Source: Lacticaseibacillus nasuensis JCM 17158 (lineage in GTDB: Bacteria; Bacillota; Bacilli; Lactobacillales; Lactobacillaceae). Taken from it: 64,000 nt of DNA. The stretch covers positions 152,332 to 216,331 of the forward strand of contig NZ_AZDJ01000026.1 in the NCBI RefSeq assembly GCF_001434705.1. The letters are read 5' to 3'. Position 1 is the stretch's first letter. Each line of letters begins with the position of its first letter. The notes under the pieces are model-generated. The model ran no database searches. It was not told the DNA's origin and saw only the letters and a program-made list of their open reading frames with translations. Below are positions 17,705 to 26,003 of the stretch, one piece after another. The translations under genes were made by a program, and so were the position numbers.

Positions 17705-18421
17705 TCACCATTTTTCGACGCGGTGGACCGTTTCGCTGGTCCAGTTAATGCCACCGGTTTGAAGTTGGTAGACCTTGGTTTGAATCTGTAAATCATAGGT
17801 CTGCTTTTTTTGTGCCTTGGGGATGACCAGCGCCACGGTGGAATAGGCACTGGGATTGATGAAGCCCAGTGCGGCATAGCGCCGGTCGTTGAGCGTGTAG
17901 CGGTAACCCTTGAGGTAGGCGTGCGCGGTGTTGGTGTATTCGACGCGGCCGGTGTAGGCGTACAACCGGTTGTAGCGCGGAATGACGAAGTACTGGGTGC
18001 CGCTGCCTTTACCCTTGTAGGTCACCGGCCAAGTCACGGTACTGCGATCATACATCGGCAGCTTGTCGAGGTCGGGGTAATCGTTGTAGGCGGCCATGTT
18101 GCTGATTTCGCTGCCGCTTTCGGCCACCAAGCCGGAAAACTCAGCGCGTTTGACGCGCACCCGCGGCGTCACCAGCTTGTTCAAGCGCAGGTAAGGTTGA
18201 ATGTACCAATACATCGCCCCGCCGGCGCCGGCCACCAGCAACAGGCTGCCGGTGAGGCCAATCAGCCCCCAACGCCGAATCCGCGGATTTTGCACGGCGG
18301 TGGCGACCATGGCCAACACGATGAGCAAAAACGCCCCGAGCACAAAGACGATGCTCATCCAGCGCGCGCTCATGGTTTCCATGCGCGCCCACAGGGGATA
18401 GGTCATGGTGAAACTAGTCAT
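17705..18421 (-). CDS. Membrane protein encoded with the Bce-type two-component system
   Basis: 238 residues with two hydrophobic segments (about 23-44 and 55-78), followed by a predicted extracellular domain (about 85-238) rich in Tyr, Thr and beta-type patterns (YFVIPRYNRLYAYTGRVEYTNTAHAYLKGYRYTL). I do not recognise the family. Its ATG overlaps the stop codon of the histidine-kinase gene, and GGAGG lies six bases before it, so the three minus-strand genes form one operon. A role as an accessory sensor or immunity protein for the adjacent peptide-resistance module is an inference from position only. Confidence 0.7.
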   Translation of the reverse strand: MTSFTMTYPLWARMETMSARWMSIVFVLGAFLLIVLAMVATAVQNPRIRRWGLIGLTGSLLLVAGAGGAMYWYIQPYLRLNKLVTPRVRVKRAEFSGLVAESGSEISNMAAYNDYPDLDKLPMYDRSTVTWPVTYKGKGSGTQYFVIPRYNRLYAYTGRVEYTNTAHAYLKGYRYTLNDRRYAALGFINPSAYSTVALVIPKAQKKQTYDLQIQTKVYQLQTGGINWTSETVHRVEKW

Positions 18422-19463
18422 GGGTTGCCTCCAAAATATCGTGTCCAAAGTAAGTGAGTTGTGGAAAGTGGATGGTGACGGTCGTGCCTTGCCCCACCGT
18501 CGAGGCGATGGTCAAGTCGTGGCCGAGCTTGGCGGCGAGCTGCTTGGCCAAGTAGAGCCCGAGCCCAGTCGCTTGGTGGTTGGCGTTGCGGCCATTTTCC
18601 CCGGTGAAGCCCTTGTCGAAAACGCGGTGTAAGTCACCGGCGGGGATGCCGATGCCGGTGTCGGTCACACTGAGTTGGGTTTCGGTAACCGTCTCGGCGA
18701 GGGTCACGGTGATTGCGCCGCCGCTTGCCGTGTACTTCAGGGCGTTGCTGAGTAGCTGGCTCAGGATGAAGCGCAGCCACTTGGCGTCGGTCACCACGGT
18801 GTGGTCCGCACCGGTGAGGTGAAACTGCAGGCGCTTGGCGATAAACAGGTTGCGCAAGCCGACAACGGTGTCGTTCACCACGGTGGTCAACGCGGTGGGC
18901 TGCAGCAGATAATCCTTGCTGAAGCTATCCAGCCGCGAATAATACAGCACCTGGTCGACGTAGCCGCCGATTTGGTCCAAGGCTAGCGTCAAATCGTCGA
19001 GCTGCTGCGGGTCGGCGGTGTCTTCCAGCCGCTCTGCTAACAGCGTGGCCGCGGCCAGCGGCACCTTGATTTCGTGCACCCAGGTGTCGATAAACTCTCG
19101 CTGGTCTTGACTAGTGGCCACGAAGCTCGTGGCACTTTGGCGATGGGCCGTCACCAATTGGTTATAGGCGGTGGCGTACAGCGCCTGCTCGCGATTTTGG
19201 CTGGCCGGTAGGGGCCAGTCGAGCGCGGCATCGCCAGCTTTAACCCGGTCGGCGAGTTGGGTGAGCCAGCGCTTGTGGTCGAGGTATTGCCACCAGGTGA
19301 ATCCCGCGGCAATCAACAGCACCAAGCTGGCCATGTACGCCACTGTCGCCATGGCGAGGCGATGCTCAGGGTCAAGCCACAACCCGAGGCAAAACAACAC
19401 TAAGCCGCCGAGGAACACGCCGATGCCGCGCCGGCGGTCAAACAGATAATCGCGTAGTCGCAT
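18414..19463 (-). CDS. BceS-type intramembrane-sensing histidine kinase
   Basis: 349 residues. Two N-terminal helices (about 13-30 and 38-57) are separated by only a few residues, the hallmark of kinases without their own sensory domain. A linker and the phosphoacceptor box FIDTWVHEIKVPLAA (His130) follow, then the ATPase domain with N box LSQLLSNALKYT, DTGIGIP and GLGLYLAKQLAAKLGH. Such kinases receive their signal from a BceAB-type transporter, which is encoded divergently next door. Its stop overlaps the next gene start. Confidence 0.9.
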   Translation of the reverse strand: MRLRDYLFDRRRGIGVFLGGLVLFCLGLWLDPEHRLAMATVAYMASLVLLIAAGFTWWQYLDHKRWLTQLADRVKAGDAALDWPLPASQNREQALYATAYNQLVTAHRQSATSFVATSQDQREFIDTWVHEIKVPLAAATLLAERLEDTADPQQLDDLTLALDQIGGYVDQVLYYSRLDSFSKDYLLQPTALTTVVNDTVVGLRNLFIAKRLQFHLTGADHTVVTDAKWLRFILSQLLSNALKYTASGGAITVTLAETVTETQLSVTDTGIGIPAGDLHRVFDKGFTGENGRNANHQATGLGLYLAKQLAAKLGHDLTIASTVGQGTTVTIHFPQLTYFGHDILEATHD

Positions 19464-19472
19464 GCGTGCCTC

Positions 19473-20147
19473 CTAGGGAACGAGATAGCCTTGGCCGATT
19501 TTGGTTTGAATGTAATCCGGCAACCCGGCGGCTTCGATTTTCTTGCGCAGGCGGTTGATGTTTACCGTGAGGGTGTTGTCATCGACGAACCGCGCGTCGG
19601 TCCACAGCTCGCGCAACAGGTGATTGCGCGACACCACCGCCCCGTGATGGCGCATGAGGATCTGCAGGAGCTGATATTCGTTCTTGGATAAATCGATGGT
19701 GGTCGTGCCCACCGCGCCTTGCCCGGTGCGCAGATCCAGCGTCAAGCCGTTGTGGCTCAGCGTGGCGCTGGCCGGTTCGGCATAATGGTAGGTGCGACGC
19801 AACAAGGCGTTGATCTTGGCCAGCAACACCTCCATGGCGAAGGGCTTGCTGACGAAGTCGTCGCCGCCCATGTTCATGGCCATCACCATGTCCATGTTCG
19901 TGTTGCGACTCGAGATGAAAATCACCGGGACTTTGCTGGTGGCGCGAATCTGTTGCATCCAATAATAGCCGTCATACACCGGCAGGTTGATGTCCATTAA
20001 CACCAGCTGGGGCGCGGCGGCTTCGAACTCCTGGAAGACCTGAGAAAAATTCTGGACCAGCACGGGCTGGTGTTGCCAGCGGGTCAATTCGCTGGCAATC
20101 AGGTGACTAATGGTTTGATCGTCTTCAATAATCATAATGGTGGCCAT
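19473..20147 (-). CDS. OmpR-family response regulator (BceR-type)
   Basis: 224 residues from the ATG at 20147. The receiver domain carries the acidic pair EDD at 8-10, Asp52 (LVLMDINLP) as phosphoacceptor and Lys in FVSKPF. A winged-helix output domain (about 125-224) ends in TVNINRLRKKIEAAGLPDYIQTKIGQGYLV. Two in-frame GTG codons lie just upstream (20150, 20156), so the start could be slightly longer. It forms an operon with the kinase nine bases downstream. The divergent promoter region holds a GGTGAC/GTCACC palindrome, a likely binding site. Confidence 0.92.
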   Translation of the reverse strand: MATIMIIEDDQTISHLIASELTRWQHQPVLVQNFSQVFQEFEAAAPQLVLMDINLPVYDGYYWMQQIRATSKVPVIFISSRNTNMDMVMAMNMGGDDFVSKPFAMEVLLAKINALLRRTYHYAEPASATLSHNGLTLDLRTGQGAVGTTTIDLSKNEYQLLQILMRHHGAVVSRNHLLRELWTDARFVDDNTLTVNINRLRKKIEAAGLPDYIQTKIGQGYLVP

Positions 20148-20206
20148 CACGCCCACCTGCCTTTCTATGTGTTAATGTAACGGTTTTAATCAAGTAGGGC
20201 AAGCTT

Positions 20207-20224
20207 GGTGACGGGATTGTCACC
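20207..20224. promoter_or_regulatory. Palindrome upstream of the Bce-type transporter, probable response-regulator site
   Basis: GGTGAC, six bases, GTCACC is a perfect dyad in the divergent region. It sits 22 bases before a TGG-TATGAT extended -10 (20243-20251) that serves the transporter genes. The TGAC-N-GTCA layout is similar to sites described for BceR-like regulators of lactic acid bacteria. The assignment to this regulator is inferred. Confidence 0.5.
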
Positions 20225-20274
20225 CCGCAGGCGCGTGGTTTTTGGTATGATGAAGCCAGCAAGGAGGGCCAGTC

Positions 20275-21042
20275 ATGCGGATGGTTTCAGTGAATCACTT
20301 GACGAAAATCTACGGGCATCGCTTCAATCGCGTCGCCGCCTTAACGGATCTCAGCTTCGCTGTCGATGCCGGCGAGTTCGTCGGCATCATGGGCCCCAGC
20401 GGCGCCGGGAAGTCGACGTTGTTGAACATCTTGGCGACCATCGACCAGCCGACCACCGGTACCGTGACCGTGAACGGCACGGCCATTGGCGCGCTTAGCG
20501 ACAGCGCAACGGCCAAGTTTCGCCGCGAACAATTGGGGTTTATTTTCCAAGACTTCAACTTAATCGGCGATCTCACCGTTGCCGATAACATCACCACGCC
20601 ACTGACCTTGGTGCCGCCGGTGCCGGCCAACTTGGCGTCGCGGCTGGCCGCCGTGGCCAAGTTGCTGCACCTGACGGCCTTGTTGCAGCGCTACCCCGCC
20701 GAGCTATCGCGCGGGCAACAGCAGCGCGTCGCCGCCGCTCGGGCGTTGATCGCCGAGCCCAGCCTCATTCTCGCCGACGAGCCCACCGGCAGTCTGGATT
20801 CGCTGGCCGCCAGCGAACTGCTGGGCTACCTCACCCAGATCAACCTCCAGGAGGACCGCACGATTCTCATGGTGACGCATGACGCGTATACGGCCAGCTA
20901 CTGCAATCGAATCATCTTTATTAAGGATGGCACGTTTTTTGCCGAGGTCACGCGCAATGGCTCGCGGGCACGGTTCCACCAGCAAATCATCGACATGGCC
21001 GCCACGCTTAGCGGGGGGATTGCCCATGCGCCGCGCCGTTAA
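20275..21042 (+). CDS. Antimicrobial-peptide ABC transporter, ATP-binding subunit (BceA-type)
   Basis: 255 residues of the MacB/BceA ATPase class. Walker [14 protein letters not shown]-loop FIFQDFNL, a signature motif read as [15 protein letters not shown] (one substitution against LSGGQ), Walker [13 protein letters not shown] and the switch His in MVTHDAYTA are all present. It couples ATP hydrolysis to the FtsX-type permease encoded by the overlapping next gene. The AGGAGGG site fits the ATG. The unit is divergent from the response-regulator gene. Confidence 0.92.
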   Translation: MRMVSVNHLTKIYGHRFNRVAALTDLSFAVDAGEFVGIMGPSGAGKSTLLNILATIDQPTTGTVTVNGTAIGALSDSATAKFRREQLGFIFQDFNLIGDLTVADNITTPLTLVPPVPANLASRLAAVAKLLHLTALLQRYPAELSRGQQQRVAAARALIAEPSLILADEPTGSLDSLAASELLGYLTQINLQEDRTILMVTHDAYTASYCNRIIFIKDGTFFAEVTRNGSRARFHQQIIDMAATLSGGIAHAPRR

Positions 21043-23038
21043 GCAGCTGTGGCGCCACCGTCGCGGCAACACGCTGGCGGTGGTGCTGGGCGCGTTGTTG
21101 ATCGCGGTCCTTTACGCGTTAGGCGCCTTAAGCGAAAATCACGCCTTGGCTGATGCCGCGGCCACGGCCATGCAGGTGACGGCGGTGGTGCCAGCGGGGC
21201 TGACGCTGGTCATGTTGTTGCTGCTAGCCTTTACCGTGACCTTTCAGTTTTACCTCGAACGGGCGTTGTGGCAGCGCCGGCGCCAAGAATTCGGCGTCGC
21301 CAGACTGCTGGGCCTCAGCGCCAACCGGCTGGGCGGGCGCTTGGTGCTGGAGGCGTTGGTGCGCCAAGCGGTGACGCTAGTGCTGGGGTTGAGCCTCGGG
21401 GTGGTGGTGTCAAAATTGATCGCCATGGCGATGGTGCGGCTGATGGGGCTACACGTCACCACCGGGCTGTTATGGTCGCCGTTGACCATGTTAGAGCTCA
21501 GCGTGACGCTCATGGTCGTCGCGGCGCTACAAGGATTACTCGATGCCTTGGCCGTGCGTGGGCGCGACTTGACGCCTTGGCTGCGCCCGCTGCCGGTCAC
21601 GGCGTTGCCAACGCGGCGCGGCGGACGCTGGCGCGGGCTGCTCGGCGCCGGTTTGATGATCGCGGGCTGGGTGGTCATGTTGGGCTGGCGGCCGCTCTTA
21701 AGTCGGCTGCCGCAGCAGAATCGCCAATGGGGCGGGCTCGGTTTGCTCGTCGTCATCTTGAGCGCCTGGCTGATTGGCACGTATTGGGTGATTCGCGACG
21801 GCTTACCGTTGTGGCTGACTGCCTTGCAGCGCCGGCATCAAGGCCGCTGGTTGATCAGCACCACGATGACTTTGACGACCATTGCCTCGCGGCTGCGCGC
21901 GCATGCGCACTCGCTGTGGTTAACGACGATTCTAGCCAGTGTGACCATGACCGTGCTGGGCAGTGCCAGCATGGTGTATGGCGTGGCCACTGCAGAGATG
22001 AACCGCGCGGTGGTGGCCCCGGTCGTGGTCACGGCGCAAACCAAGCGCAGTGTTCTTGCCGCACTGCCGCAAGCGCCCACCCGTGAACTCACCACCAAGC
22101 TGGTGGTGGGGCGCCTGACCGGCGGCGCTGCCTCGCACCTGGGGTTGTATCAGGTCATGGCGGCCAGCGACTATCTGCGGTTGCGGCGCGGCCAACCAAG
22201 CCTGCCCGCCTTGCAGTTAACCGGGCGGCAGGCCATGGTCATAACCACGCGCATCGGCCAGGTGCAACGGCACTTTGGTGAGCGGCACCGACCGCACGTC
22301 ATCGCATTGGCGCGCGGCCCCCAAGTGCAAGTCGCGCAGGTGACCAATCAATTTCCGCTGGGGCAGGATGTGTTTTTTGACCGCGGACTGGTCGTAACAG
22401 ATGCCGCGTTTGCGCAAGTCGTGGGGACCACGGACCGGTTGTGGGGCCTGTACCCGGCGGCCACCGCAGCCACCCGGCGCGCGGTGAATCGCCTGGCGCG
22501 CGGGGATGCGCAATTGAGTTTTGTCGCCAATACGGCCGCGGTGCGCGCCGGGCGCCAGCTGCCACGGCTGGCCACCGTGGCCGGCGGGCGGACTTGGTCG
22601 CGGGCTGCGGCGGCGTATCGCGCGCCGGTGCGGGCTGCGGGCCAGACGTTGTTCGGCTTCGGGTTATTTCTTGCCTTGCTGGCGGGCACGGTGGTTGTGG
22701 TGGCCACGGCCAGCATCTTGCTGTTAAAACTAGTCATCGCGGCAGACGGCAGTCAAGCGGAACTCGCGGTGTTGCAACAGCTGGGCCTGCCGGCTACTAG
22801 CGCGCGTCGCATCACCTGGCAAACGGTGGGCGGGGTGTTCGCCTTGCCGTTAGTGATTGGCGTCGCCGATGCCGTGGTGACCTTGGTGACGCTACACAGC
22901 CAGGTGGCAGAGCCCAGCGGCGGGCTAGCCGCCGTCGTGATCACGGTGTACATCGTCGTCTTTCTGGGGTTTGCGTGGATGACCGGGCGGCTGATCGATC
23001 AGCTTTCGCTGGTGGGTCGCGCGGGGCCTGAAGACTAA
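21026..23038 (+). CDS. Antimicrobial-peptide ABC transporter permease (BceB-type)
   Basis: 670 residues from the ATG at 21026, which overlaps the ATPase gene by 17 bases and has a GGGGGGA site. About ten membrane helices are visible: one at about 15-35, one at 52-77, pairs between 100 and 290, one near 318-340 and three at the C-terminus. A roughly 200-residue extracellular region (about 345-545) lies between helices 7 and 8, the BceB feature that binds peptide-lipid complexes and signals to the kinase. FtsX-type domains sit at both ends. The exact substrate cannot be told. Confidence 0.88.
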   Translation: MRRAVKQLWRHRRGNTLAVVLGALLIAVLYALGALSENHALADAAATAMQVTAVVPAGLTLVMLLLLAFTVTFQFYLERALWQRRRQEFGVARLLGLSANRLGGRLVLEALVRQAVTLVLGLSLGVVVSKLIAMAMVRLMGLHVTTGLLWSPLTMLELSVTLMVVAALQGLLDALAVRGRDLTPWLRPLPVTALPTRRGGRWRGLLGAGLMIAGWVVMLGWRPLLSRLPQQNRQWGGLGLLVVILSAWLIGTYWVIRDGLPLWLTALQRRHQGRWLISTTMTLTTIASRLRAHAHSLWLTTILASVTMTVLGSASMVYGVATAEMNRAVVAPVVVTAQTKRSVLAALPQAPTRELTTKLVVGRLTGGAASHLGLYQVMAASDYLRLRRGQPSLPALQLTGRQAMVITTRIGQVQRHFGERHRPHVIALARGPQVQVAQVTNQFPLGQDVFFDRGLVVTDAAFAQVVGTTDRLWGLYPAATAATRRAVNRLARGDAQLSFVANTAAVRAGRQLPRLATVAGGRTWSRAAAAYRAPVRAAGQTLFGFGLFLALLAGTVVVVATASILLLKLVIAADGSQAELAVLQQLGLPATSARRITWQTVGGVFALPLVIGVADAVVTLVTLHSQVAEPSGGLAAVVITVYIVVFLGFAWMTGRLIDQLSLVGRAGPED

Positions 23039-23070
23039 ATCAGCGGGGCGACGTGGTCGTCCCGCTGATT
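23037..23070. terminator. Shared hairpin after the transporter operon
   Basis: ATCAGCGGG and CCCGCTGAT enclose an inner GCGAC/GTCGT pairing between two convergent genes. T residues follow only loosely, so its strength is uncertain. Confidence 0.5.
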
Positions 23071-23071
23071 G

Positions 23072-23599
23072 TTAGTCCTTTTCTTCGTCGTCGTCATCGT
23101 TGTCGGTATTCGGCGCGACGGCGGTATAAATGGCTTCGTGATAGCCACCGGCGGCCGCGGCGCGGTCCATGTAGGCCATGACTGGGGTGACCAGCGGCAT
23201 GTGGCGTGAGGCAAAGACGTCGAGCTTTTTCTCCCAGCTGGTCAGTAACAGATATTCAATCTCTTTTGTGTTGGCCTTGAACAAGGTGATGCTGGTGCAG
23301 CCGCGCAGCTGGGCGTGGTGGTCGATGAGCCGGCGCACCTTGGCGACGAACACCGGCTCGTCGGCGTCGGAGACCCCGAAGTACATCAGGTTAAAAAAGC
23401 CGCTGGTCGGAATCGGCTGGGCCCCGGCCACTTGGGTGTAAGCCATCGGCGCGACAAACGGAATGGCCGCGGCTAAATCCAACAACGCGTAGTTGCGGCC
23501 CTTCTCCAGTGACTTTAACAGCACCAGTGGCGTATCATAGTCCGTGAAATAGTGCCGGAGAAAATGTTTACTACCAAGTATCATTTGAAATTGTGTCAA
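23072..23599 (-). CDS. Putative antibiotic-biosynthesis-monooxygenase-fold protein (TRAP/HmoB-like)
   Basis: 175 residues. The C-terminal half (about 80-150: FVAKVRRLIDHHAQLRGCTSITLFKANTKEIEYLLLTSWEKKLDVFASR) looks like an ABM ferredoxin-like domain as in HmoB or the staphylococcal TRAP protein. The N-terminal half is a second, weaker alpha/beta domain, and the tail is highly acidic (NTDNDDDDEEKD). The TTG start at 23599 is supported by GGAGG eight bases upstream. Haem degradation is known for some relatives, but no haem-binding residue is obvious here. Function remains open. Confidence 0.55.
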   Translation of the reverse strand: MTQFQMILGSKHFLRHYFTDYDTPLVLLKSLEKGRNYALLDLAAAIPFVAPMAYTQVAGAQPIPTSGFFNLMYFGVSDADEPVFVAKVRRLIDHHAQLRGCTSITLFKANTKEIEYLLLTSWEKKLDVFASRHMPLVTPVMAYMDRAAAAGGYHEAIYTAVAPNTDNDDDDEEKD

Positions 23600-23659
23600 T
23601 CCTCACACCTCCAGCTCTAGTATACCGCTTACAAAACGCGGTGCGAAAGGAAGTTTACC

Positions 23660-24400
23660 ATGAAAGTCACGATTATTGGGTATTTAGGCGGCTATCCAGC
23701 CGCCGGCGTCGCCACCAGTGCGTATCTGGTCGAAAGTGCCGGCTACCGGTTGTTGATGGATTGCGGCAGCGGGGCGTTGTTGGCCTTGGAACAAGTCGCC
23801 GATCCCTTCAGCTTGTCGGCGGTGTTGTTGACGCATTACCATCACGACCACATAGCCGATATCGGCGTCTTGCAGTATTATTATCAGCTGCATTCCGGAA
23901 CCAAGCAGGTGTCGCCGCTGCCGATCTACGGCCACACCAAGGATCCGTTGAATTTTGCCAGCCTGACCTTTGGGGCCTTTACCCAAGGCGTCGGGTACAC
24001 GGCCGACAGCGTGCTCGATCTCGGGCCGTTTCAGTTGACCTTTTTAGAAACGCAGCACCCGGTGCCGGCCTTTGCCGTGCGGATTCTGGAGCGCGCTTCC
24101 GGCAAGGTGTTGGTGAACACCAGCGACACCCGGGCCTTTGCGGGGTTGGCGCCGTTTGCCGCCGGCGCCGACTGGCTAATGGCGGATACGAACTTTTTGG
24201 CCGACGCCCAACCGCCGCTGTGGCACTTGACTGCGCCACAAGCCGGCGAGTTGGCCCAGGCCGCCGGCGTCAAGCACCTGTTGCTGACCCACTTGCCGCA
24301 AGAGGTGAGTCTCGCCGAGTTAAAGGCGCAGGCGCAAGCCGCCGCTGGGCCGGCCATTCCGGTGCAGTTGGCCAGCGATGTGCGTGAGATTGAATTTTAA
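23660..24400 (+). CDS. MBL-fold metallo-hydrolase (YhfI-like)
   Basis: 246 residues. The zinc-binding motif LLTHYHHDHIADIG is at about 56-69. The next ligands are in ETQHPVPAFAVRI (His), TSDTR (Asp) and LLTHLPQEV (His). The size and pattern fit the ribonuclease Z-like/YhfI group of single-domain MBL hydrolases, whose substrates are mostly unknown. GAAAGGAAG lies upstream of the ATG. It is divergent from the ABM-like gene and probably monocistronic. Confidence 0.85.
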   Translation: MKVTIIGYLGGYPAAGVATSAYLVESAGYRLLMDCGSGALLALEQVADPFSLSAVLLTHYHHDHIADIGVLQYYYQLHSGTKQVSPLPIYGHTKDPLNFASLTFGAFTQGVGYTADSVLDLGPFQLTFLETQHPVPAFAVRILERASGKVLVNTSDTRAFAGLAPFAAGADWLMADTNFLADAQPPLWHLTAPQAGELAQAAGVKHLLLTHLPQEVSLAELKAQAQAAAGPAIPVQLASDVREIEF

Positions 24401-24446
24401 TTATCAATTATTAAACTATTAATTTTTACGGTTTCAGTTAGGCTAA

Positions 24447-24472
24447 GCCGGGAAACCCTTGGCATTCCCGGT
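24447..24472. repeat. Inverted repeat in the spx upstream region
   Basis: CCGGGAA and TTCCCGG surround a ten-base loop. No T-run follows, so it is not a clear terminator. The whole gene-free stretch 24401-24634 is AT-richer than its surroundings and holds this repeat and the spx promoter. Confidence 0.4.
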
Positions 24473-24553
24473 CAAGCCCCGAACATTACGATCGATGCAT
24501 TCCCGATAATAGTTAGGTGAACGGCAAACACAAAAATAATTTTACGAATGTGA

Positions 24554-24583
24554 TTGTATTCGCCTGGGCCAATCCTCTATACT
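24554..24583 (+). promoter_or_regulatory. spx promoter
   Basis: -35 TTGTAT at 24554-24559, an 18-base spacer, and -10 TATACT at 24578-24583, about 50 bases before the start codon. Confidence 0.65.
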
Positions 24584-24634
24584 GGTAAAGTAGGATGACG
24601 TCGTTACCACCCAAGAAAAGGGGAGGGTGTGCTA

Positions 24635-25039
24635 ATGGTTGTATTGATGATGTATACCGCACCAAGTTGTACGTCTTGCCGTAAGGCGCGAGAATGGCTG
24701 GTCGACCATGGCATTGCGTTTACTGAGCGCAATATCACGGCGGACCCGTTATCCGTTGATGAGATGAAGGCCATTTTACGCATGACCGAGGAAGGCACCT
24801 CCGAGTTGATTTCGACGCGGTCGCGCTCGTTTCTCGATTTAAAACTTGACCTGGAGACCATCAGCATGAGCGAGTTGATCGAGTTGATGGTTGAGAAACC
24901 GGCAATTCTGCGGCGGCCAATCATCATGGATGATAAGCGATTGCAGGTTGGCTTTAATGAAGATGAAATGCGCCGCTTCCTGCCGCGCTCGGTGCGCACG
25001 TTGGAGCTCCAGCGGGCGCAGCTGCTCGCCGGGTTTTAA
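24635..25039 (+). CDS. spx: Spx-family redox-sensing transcription regulator
   Basis: 134 residues of the ArsC/Spx thioredoxin-fold family. The redox switch is CTSC at residues 12-15 in [16 protein letters not shown]. The conserved RPI motif follows in ILRRPIIMDDKRLQVGFNEDEMRRFLP. Spx binds the RNA polymerase alpha subunit and turns on thiol-stress genes under disulfide stress. GGGAGGG lies seven bases before the ATG at 24635; a GTG six bases earlier is in frame. The mecA adaptor gene follows, as in Bacillus, which suits MecA/Clp control of Spx-type regulators. Confidence 0.92.
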   Translation: MVVLMMYTAPSCTSCRKAREWLVDHGIAFTERNITADPLSVDEMKAILRMTEEGTSELISTRSRSFLDLKLDLETISMSELIELMVEKPAILRRPIIMDDKRLQVGFNEDEMRRFLPRSVRTLELQRAQLLAGF

Positions 25040-25167
25040 CCGGCACCGCCGGCAGGGAGGTGGCATCACGTGGTAATTGTTGTAGGGCGCCGATTGCGTC
25101 CTTTTTTGGTGGGCTGAGAGTTGCATTTCTTGTGGACTTAGCGTAGAATGCCGTTCGAATGAGAGTC

Positions 25168-25176
25168 TGGTATAAT
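25168..25176 (+). promoter_or_regulatory. Extended -10 promoter of mecA
   Basis: TGG followed by consensus TATAAT, 50 bases before the mecA start codon. No good -35 is seen. Confidence 0.6.
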
Positions 25177-25225
25177 GGACTTGAGAAAAGGCGAGCGTGA
25201 CTCGTCGGGAAGAGGTGCGGTCAAC

Positions 25226-25915
25226 ATGGAAATGGAACGGCTGAATGCAGATACGATTCGCGTCACGTTGGGCAATGATGACTTGGCAGAGCGCGGCATC
25301 ACCGTGTTGGACTTGCTCGGCAACCATAAACAAATCGAACAGTTTTTCTATAGCATCCTCGATGAAGTCGATACCGATCACAGCTTCGCGGATAACTCGG
25401 CGGTGACGTTTCAGGTCATGCCGAGCCAAAGCGGGTTGGAACTGTTGATCAGCAAGAATATGCGCAACGACGGCGACAGCACTGACGAGCCTGCGATCAC
25501 GGCGGCCAGCGACGCCTCGGAGCCAGATAGCGTGCCGGACTTCATCCGCCGGCAGCTCACGGCGTTGGATACGGATCACAATGAACCCATCGACGAAGGT
25601 GGTTACATCGATGATCACGGCGTGCCGGTGAACAAGGTGGTCGTGAAGTTTGCGGACTTTGAAGACTTCGTGCAATTGGCCCACAGCCTGCACCTCGAAG
25701 GCGCGGCCAGCGACTTGTACCGCTACCAAGACACCTACTATCTGGTGTTGACGTTTTATCCGAACCAGCTCTCCGTCGAAGAAGCGAAGGACCAGTTGGC
25801 GGTGGCGTTGGAATATGGGGACCAGGTGGCGTTGTCGGCTGACGTGTTAGCCGAATATGGCCAGTCGTTGATGGCCACCAGCGCCATCGAAACGGCGCGG
25901 TATTACTTCAAATAA
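25226..25915 (+). CDS. mecA: Adaptor protein MecA
   Basis: 229 residues with the bipartite MecA layout. The N-terminal domain (MEMERLNADTIRVTLGNDDLAERGITVLDLLGNHKQIEQFFYSILDEVD) recognises substrates. A variable acidic linker follows (about 85-115), then a C-terminal domain (about 125-229) that binds ClpC-type ATPases. ATG at 25226 is preferred because it gives the standard N-terminus and follows AAGAGGTG, although the frame is open upstream. It has its own extended -10 promoter and ends at a very long hairpin. Confidence 0.93.
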   Translation: MEMERLNADTIRVTLGNDDLAERGITVLDLLGNHKQIEQFFYSILDEVDTDHSFADNSAVTFQVMPSQSGLELLISKNMRNDGDSTDEPAITAASDASEPDSVPDFIRRQLTALDTDHNEPIDEGGYIDDHGVPVNKVVVKFADFEDFVQLAHSLHLEGAASDLYRYQDTYYLVLTFYPNQLSVEEAKDQLAVALEYGDQVALSADVLAEYGQSLMATSAIETARYYFK

Positions 25916-25921
25916 GGACAA

Positions 25922-26000
25922 GCAAAAAAGGGCATTTTGATGTGAACCCCCAGGATTGGACAACAATCTTGGGGGTTCACATCAATTGCCTTTTTTTTCG
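25922..26000. terminator. Very long bidirectional terminator hairpin
   Basis: A 21-base arm starting TGATGTGAACCCCC (25937 on) pairs with its complement ending GGGGGTTCACATCA with one mismatch, around a five-base loop. GGCA/TGCC extends the stem and A- and T-runs flank it. It separates the convergent mecA and epimerase genes. Confidence 0.85.
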
Positions 26001-26003
26001 TGC

